From the NCBI GenBank assembly GCA_043742865.1, contig JAYTXR010000277.1, positions 1 through 8,409 of the forward strand: a stretch of DNA of 8,409 nucleotides. Reading direction: 5' to 3'. This DNA is from PALSA-911 sp043742865. GTDB lineage: Bacteria; Pseudomonadota; Alphaproteobacteria; Acetobacterales; Acetobacteraceae. Made by a program: the position numbers and the translations under genes. The notes beneath the pieces were generated by a model that was given only the letters and a program-made list of their open reading frames with translations, did no database searches and was not told the origin of the DNA. This document shows, one piece after another, positions 5,903-8,409 of the stretch. Every line of letters begins with the position of its first letter. The first letter of the stretch is position 1.

Positions 5903-6766
5903 GTGATCCAGCTGGCACGTGCGGACAGCGTGGCCCTGCTGCTGGCCGGTTGCCCCGGCCTCGCCGGCCATGCCGGGCTGGAGAACCTGGCCGGCGAACT
6001 CGGCGATCTGGCGCTGGCCTTGCGGCTGGCCGGGGCTTTTTTGGGTCGCCTGGCGGAGTTGGACGGACAGCCGGAGCGGATGCTGGCGCAATTGCGCGAC
6101 ATCGGGCGGGAGGTGGAATATCCGCCGGTATTGCCGTCGAAGTCGCCAACGCTCTGGACCGGCCGGCTGATGCCCGTGGCCAGCGCCGCCTCGTATGACG
6201 GCGCGGTCGAGGCCGATCTGCTGACCACGCTGGGGGTGTTGCTGCACCGGGAAGGCGATTTCCCCGGCGCGCGCACGGCGTTCGAAGCCGCGTTGGCGGT
6301 CGATGAACGCCAGCTCGGGCCGACCCATCCGCATGTCGCGCGCGACCAGAACCATCTGGGCCTGGTTCGGCGGGACATGTACGAACTCGACGCGGCACGA
6401 GCCAGCCATGAGGCGGCGCTGGCGATCGGACAAGCCGCGTTCGGCCCGCAGCACCCGTTGGTGGCGCGCTATGTGAACAATCTCGGGACCGTGCTGCTGG
6501 ACCAAGGCGATGCGCTGGGCGCCCTGGGCGCGTTCCGGCGCGCCTTCGCCATCGACGAGGCCGCCTACGGGCCGGATCACCCGAACGTCGCCATCCGCGC
6601 CAGCAACCTGGGCAATGCGCTGCGCCTGTTTGCCGAGTTCGAGGAGGCGCGCGGCGCCTACGAGGTCGCGCACGATATTTTTCTGCGCAAGCTCGGCCCC
6701 GACCACGTCAACACCCGCACCGTGGCCGCCAACATCGCCGCCCTCGGCGGCCTCGGCTGGTTCTGA
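5903..6766 (+). CDS. TPR protein with STAND/NB-ARC-like N-terminal remnant
   Basis: This 287-residue protein is probably cytosolic. The C-terminal two thirds are four TPR units of the kinesin-light-chain type, with an exact 42-residue period: the LGPTHP-like turn recurs at 138-143, 180-185, 222-227 and 264-269. Such repeats bind proteins. Residues 2-67 resemble the end of STAND (NB-ARC-type) NTPase domains: a DSVALLL helix (8-14), then LAGELGDLALALRLAGAFL (29-47), which matches the pattern around the GLPLAL motif, here with LPLAL changed to LALAL. No Walker A or Walker B motif is present, so ATP binding is not expected. The GTG start at 5903 is chosen because GGAG lies 8 bases upstream (5891-5894) and all upstream in-frame codons overlap the barrel-protein gene. 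It could instead be a complete family of its own. The function is unknown. Confidence 0.82.
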   Translation: MIQLARADSVALLLAGCPGLAGHAGLENLAGELGDLALALRLAGAFLGRLAELDGQPERMLAQLRDIGREVEYPPVLPSKSPTLWTGRLMPVASAASYDGAVEADLLTTLGVLLHREGDFPGARTAFEAALAVDERQLGPTHPHVARDQNHLGLVRRDMYELDAARASHEAALAIGQAAFGPQHPLVARYVNNLGTVLLDQGDALGALGAFRRAFAIDEAAYGPDHPNVAIRASNLGNALRLFAEFEEARGAYEVAHDIFLRKLGPDHVNTRTVAANIAALGGLGWF

Positions 6767-6813
6767 TCGGCGCTGGCCTTTCCCTGCGCCCCCTGCCGCG
6801 CGACACTTGAACC

Positions 6814-8271
6814 ATGAAAGACTCCGCCGCCGCTGTACCTGCCGCTCTACCCCCCCCCGGCCCCGCCCGAATGCGCACCACCCAACGCACGCGCACCACG
6901 GCGATGATCGTGGCCAGCGCGTTCTTCATGCAAAACCTGGATTCGACGGTAATCGCCACCGCGCTGCCCACCATGGCGAAGGCGTTCGACGCCGATCCCG
7001 TGCACATGAACGTCGCCCTGACGTCGTATCTGCTGAGCCTGGCGGTGTTCATTCCGGCCAGCGGCTGGGTGGCGGACCGCTTTGGCGGGCGCAACGTGTT
7101 TCGGGTGGCGATCGCGGTGTTCACGTTGGGCTCGGTGCTGTGCGGGCTGGCCGAGAGCCTGCCGTTCCTGGTGTTCGCGCGGGTCGTTCAGGGGGCCGGC
7201 GGGGCGATGATGATCCCGGTCGGGCGGATCGTGCTGCTGCGCACCGCGGCCAAGAGCGAGATCGTGGCGGCGATGGCCTGGCTGACCACGCCGGCGCTGA
7301 TCGGCCCGATCCTGGGGCCGCCGCTGGGCGGGTTGATTGTTACTTACTGTGACTGGCGCTGGATATTCTACATCAACATCCCGATCGGCATTCTCGGCAT
7401 CGTGCTGGCCAGCCTGTTCATCGAGGATGTGCGCGAACCGCTAACGGCGCGCTTCGACGCGTTGGGGCTGCTGCTGTCCGCACTGGCGCTGGCCTGCCTG
7501 ATGTTCGGGTTCGAGACGATCGGGCGCGGCGTAGTGGATACCCGGCTGAGCCTGACTGCGTTCGCCGGCGGCTTGCTGTCGGGGTTCCTGTATTGGCTGC
7601 ACGCGCGCCGCCATCCCGCGCCGCTGATCGATTTCGGGCTGCTGGCGTTCAAGAGTTTCGCGGTTTCCATCTATGCCGGATCCCTGTTCCGCATCGGCAT
7701 CGGCGCGATGCCCTTCCTGCTGCCGATGATGCTGCAGATCGGCTTCGGCAGAAGTGCCGTGCAGAGCGGCCTGATCACGTTCGCCTCCGCCGCCGGAGCG
7801 TTCCTGATGAAACCGGTGGCGCAACGCGTGCTGCGCCGGTTCGGGTTCCGCGACACGCTGGTCTGGAACGCCGCGCTGGCGGCGGTGATGCTGGCGCTGT
7901 GCGCGAGCTTCGGCCCCGGCTGGCCGGCGGCGGCGATGTATGTGGTGCTGCTGGTGGGCGGGTTTTTCCGGTCGTTGCAGTTCACCGCCTACAACGCGCT
8001 GGCCTATGCCGAGCTGCAGCGCGGCCAGGTGAGCGCCGCCACCAGTTTCTACAGCGCCGTGCAGCAATTATCGCTGACCATCGGCATTACCGTGGGGGCC
8101 GCATCGTTGCAGGTGGCCATGGCGATGTCACAGCATGTCGAGCCGGGGGCGGGAGATTTCCGGCTCGCCTTCATCGTAATCGCGGTGATCGCGCTGGCCG
8201 CCGCACCTATGTCGCGGCTGATGCCGCGGGGTGTGGGCGAGGAGATGAGCGGGGCCAGCCGGTCGCAGTAG
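6814..8271 (+). CDS. MFS drug exporter, DHA2 type, HsrA-like
   Basis: This 485-residue inner-membrane proton antiporter probably exports drugs or other small toxic compounds. The hydrophobicity fits 14 membrane segments. It contains LDSTVIATALP (42-52, motif D1), GWVADRFGGRNVF (84-96, motif A), RVVQGAGGAMMIPVGR (123-138, motif B) and LIGPILGPPLGG (162-173, the antiporter motif C), then WRWIFYINIPIG (181-192). Point by point it resembles E. coli HsrA (YieO), including FFMQ, VSGWLADRFG-like and PFLLPMMLQIGFG segments. Substrates cannot be read from the sequence. The start is uncertain: ATG at 6814 adds a Pro/Ala-rich leader, while ATG at 6871 (residue 20) gives a length closer to HsrA; neither has a good Shine-Dalgarno site. 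A C9 run lies between them. It begins 47 bases after the TPR gene and may be co-transcribed with it. No adjacent membrane-fusion (EmrA-like) gene is seen. Confidence 0.93.
   Translation: MKDSAAAVPAALPPPGPARMRTTQRTRTTAMIVASAFFMQNLDSTVIATALPTMAKAFDADPVHMNVALTSYLLSLAVFIPASGWVADRFGGRNVFRVAIAVFTLGSVLCGLAESLPFLVFARVVQGAGGAMMIPVGRIVLLRTAAKSEIVAAMAWLTTPALIGPILGPPLGGLIVTYCDWRWIFYINIPIGILGIVLASLFIEDVREPLTARFDALGLLLSALALACLMFGFETIGRGVVDTRLSLTAFAGGLLSGFLYWLHARRHPAPLIDFGLLAFKSFAVSIYAGSLFRIGIGAMPFLLPMMLQIGFGRSAVQSGLITFASAAGAFLMKPVAQRVLRRFGFRDTLVWNAALAAVMLALCASFGPGWPAAAMYVVLLVGGFFRSLQFTAYNALAYAELQRGQVSAATSFYSAVQQLSLTIGITVGAASLQVAMAMSQHVEPGAGDFRLAFIVIAVIALAAAPMSRLMPRGVGEEMSGASRSQ
6850..6858 (+). repeat. Nine-base C homopolymer
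   Basis: Nine consecutive C bases lie between the two candidate starts of the MFS gene, encoding Pro-Pro-Pro if the upstream ATG is used. It is the longest C run I noticed in the window. Tracts of this kind can slip during replication. Confidence 0.85.
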
Positions 8272-8409
8272 TTTAACGAATAGTCCGACGAACTTCGGTT
8301 TCTACCAACCAGCGGAAAGATTGACTCGTCATGCCTGGGCTTGTCCCAGGCATCCACGGCTTTCTCGTGGCCGGTAAAGCCGTGGATGGCCGGCACAGGG
8401 CCGGCCATG
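8272..8409. repeat. Dispersed intergenic palindromic repeat, three tandem hairpins
   Basis: After the MFS stop there are about 58 bases without a recognisable element, then three adjoining hairpins: arms ATGCCTGGG/CCCAGGCAT with loop CTTGT (8331-8353); arms ATCCACGGCTTT and AAAGCCGTGGAT with a 12-base loop (8352-8387); and arms ATGGCCGGC/GCCGGCCAT with loop ACAGG (8386-8408). Neighbouring hairpins share two bases (AT). The wording (GTCATGCCTGGGCTTGTCCCAGGCATCCA-like, described in parts) resembles an intergenic repeat I know from many Alphaproteobacteria, whose shadow translation MAGPVPAIHGF is often misannotated as protein. The element probably continues past the right edge. No T-run follows the hairpins, so intrinsic termination is not shown, although stable stems here could protect mRNA 3' ends. 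Confidence 0.75.

Noticed and set aside
5446..6706. Long - strand frames opposite the barrel and TPR genes
   Set aside because: They are Arg/Pro/Ala-rich antisense shadows. The + strand proteins show regular TPR periodicity and family motifs.
8049..8408. 119-codon - strand frame starting MAGPVPAIHGF
   Set aside because: Its start is the known false translation of an intergenic palindromic repeat, and the rest is antisense to the MFS gene.

Overview
The window is a GC-rich chromosomal segment in which almost all of the sequence codes. Codon use (strong G/C third positions), the protein families and a palindromic repeat at the right edge all point to an alphaproteobacterium. Rhodospirillales, and Acetobacteraceae in particular, are the most likely home, but this is judged from resemblance only. 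Most of the genes look like conserved chromosomal genes. I see no integrase, transposase, phage gene, tRNA gene or CRISPR array.

Left block (1-1688, + strand): two tandem PhnE-type ABC permeases. The first has lost its 5' end to the window edge, and the two are joined by a 4-base ATGA overlap. They should form the membrane part of a phosphonate-family (phosphonate, phosphite or related oxyanion) importer, with the ATPase (PhnC) and binding protein (PhnD) expected upstream outside the window. No C-P lyase gene follows. Next to it (1689-2813, + strand) are a 178-base intergenic stretch with a perfect palindrome, a small secreted Ala/Ser-rich protein with a compact Cys/Tyr/His-containing domain, and a YidB-family (DUF937) protein carrying a 15-base in-frame tandem repeat.

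Middle block (2817-5435, - strand): murJ followed by trpS, 54 bases apart and probably one operon. MurJ flips lipid II across the inner membrane. TrpS charges tRNA-Trp. This block converges on the yidB-like gene with only 3 bases between the stop codons.

Right block (5568-8271, + strand, divergent from murJ): a small dimeric alpha/beta-barrel-like protein, a TPR protein whose N-terminus looks like the tail end of a STAND/NB-ARC NTPase without its P-loop, and a DHA2-type MFS drug exporter close to E. coli HsrA. Spacings of 14 and 47 bases suggest co-transcription. The last 80 bases hold three back-to-back hairpins of a dispersed intergenic repeat that runs to the window edge.

Nothing here amounts to a clear new system. 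The most unusual items are the truncated STAND-like TPR protein and its neighbours, the C9 tract between two candidate starts of the MFS gene, and the triple-hairpin repeat.
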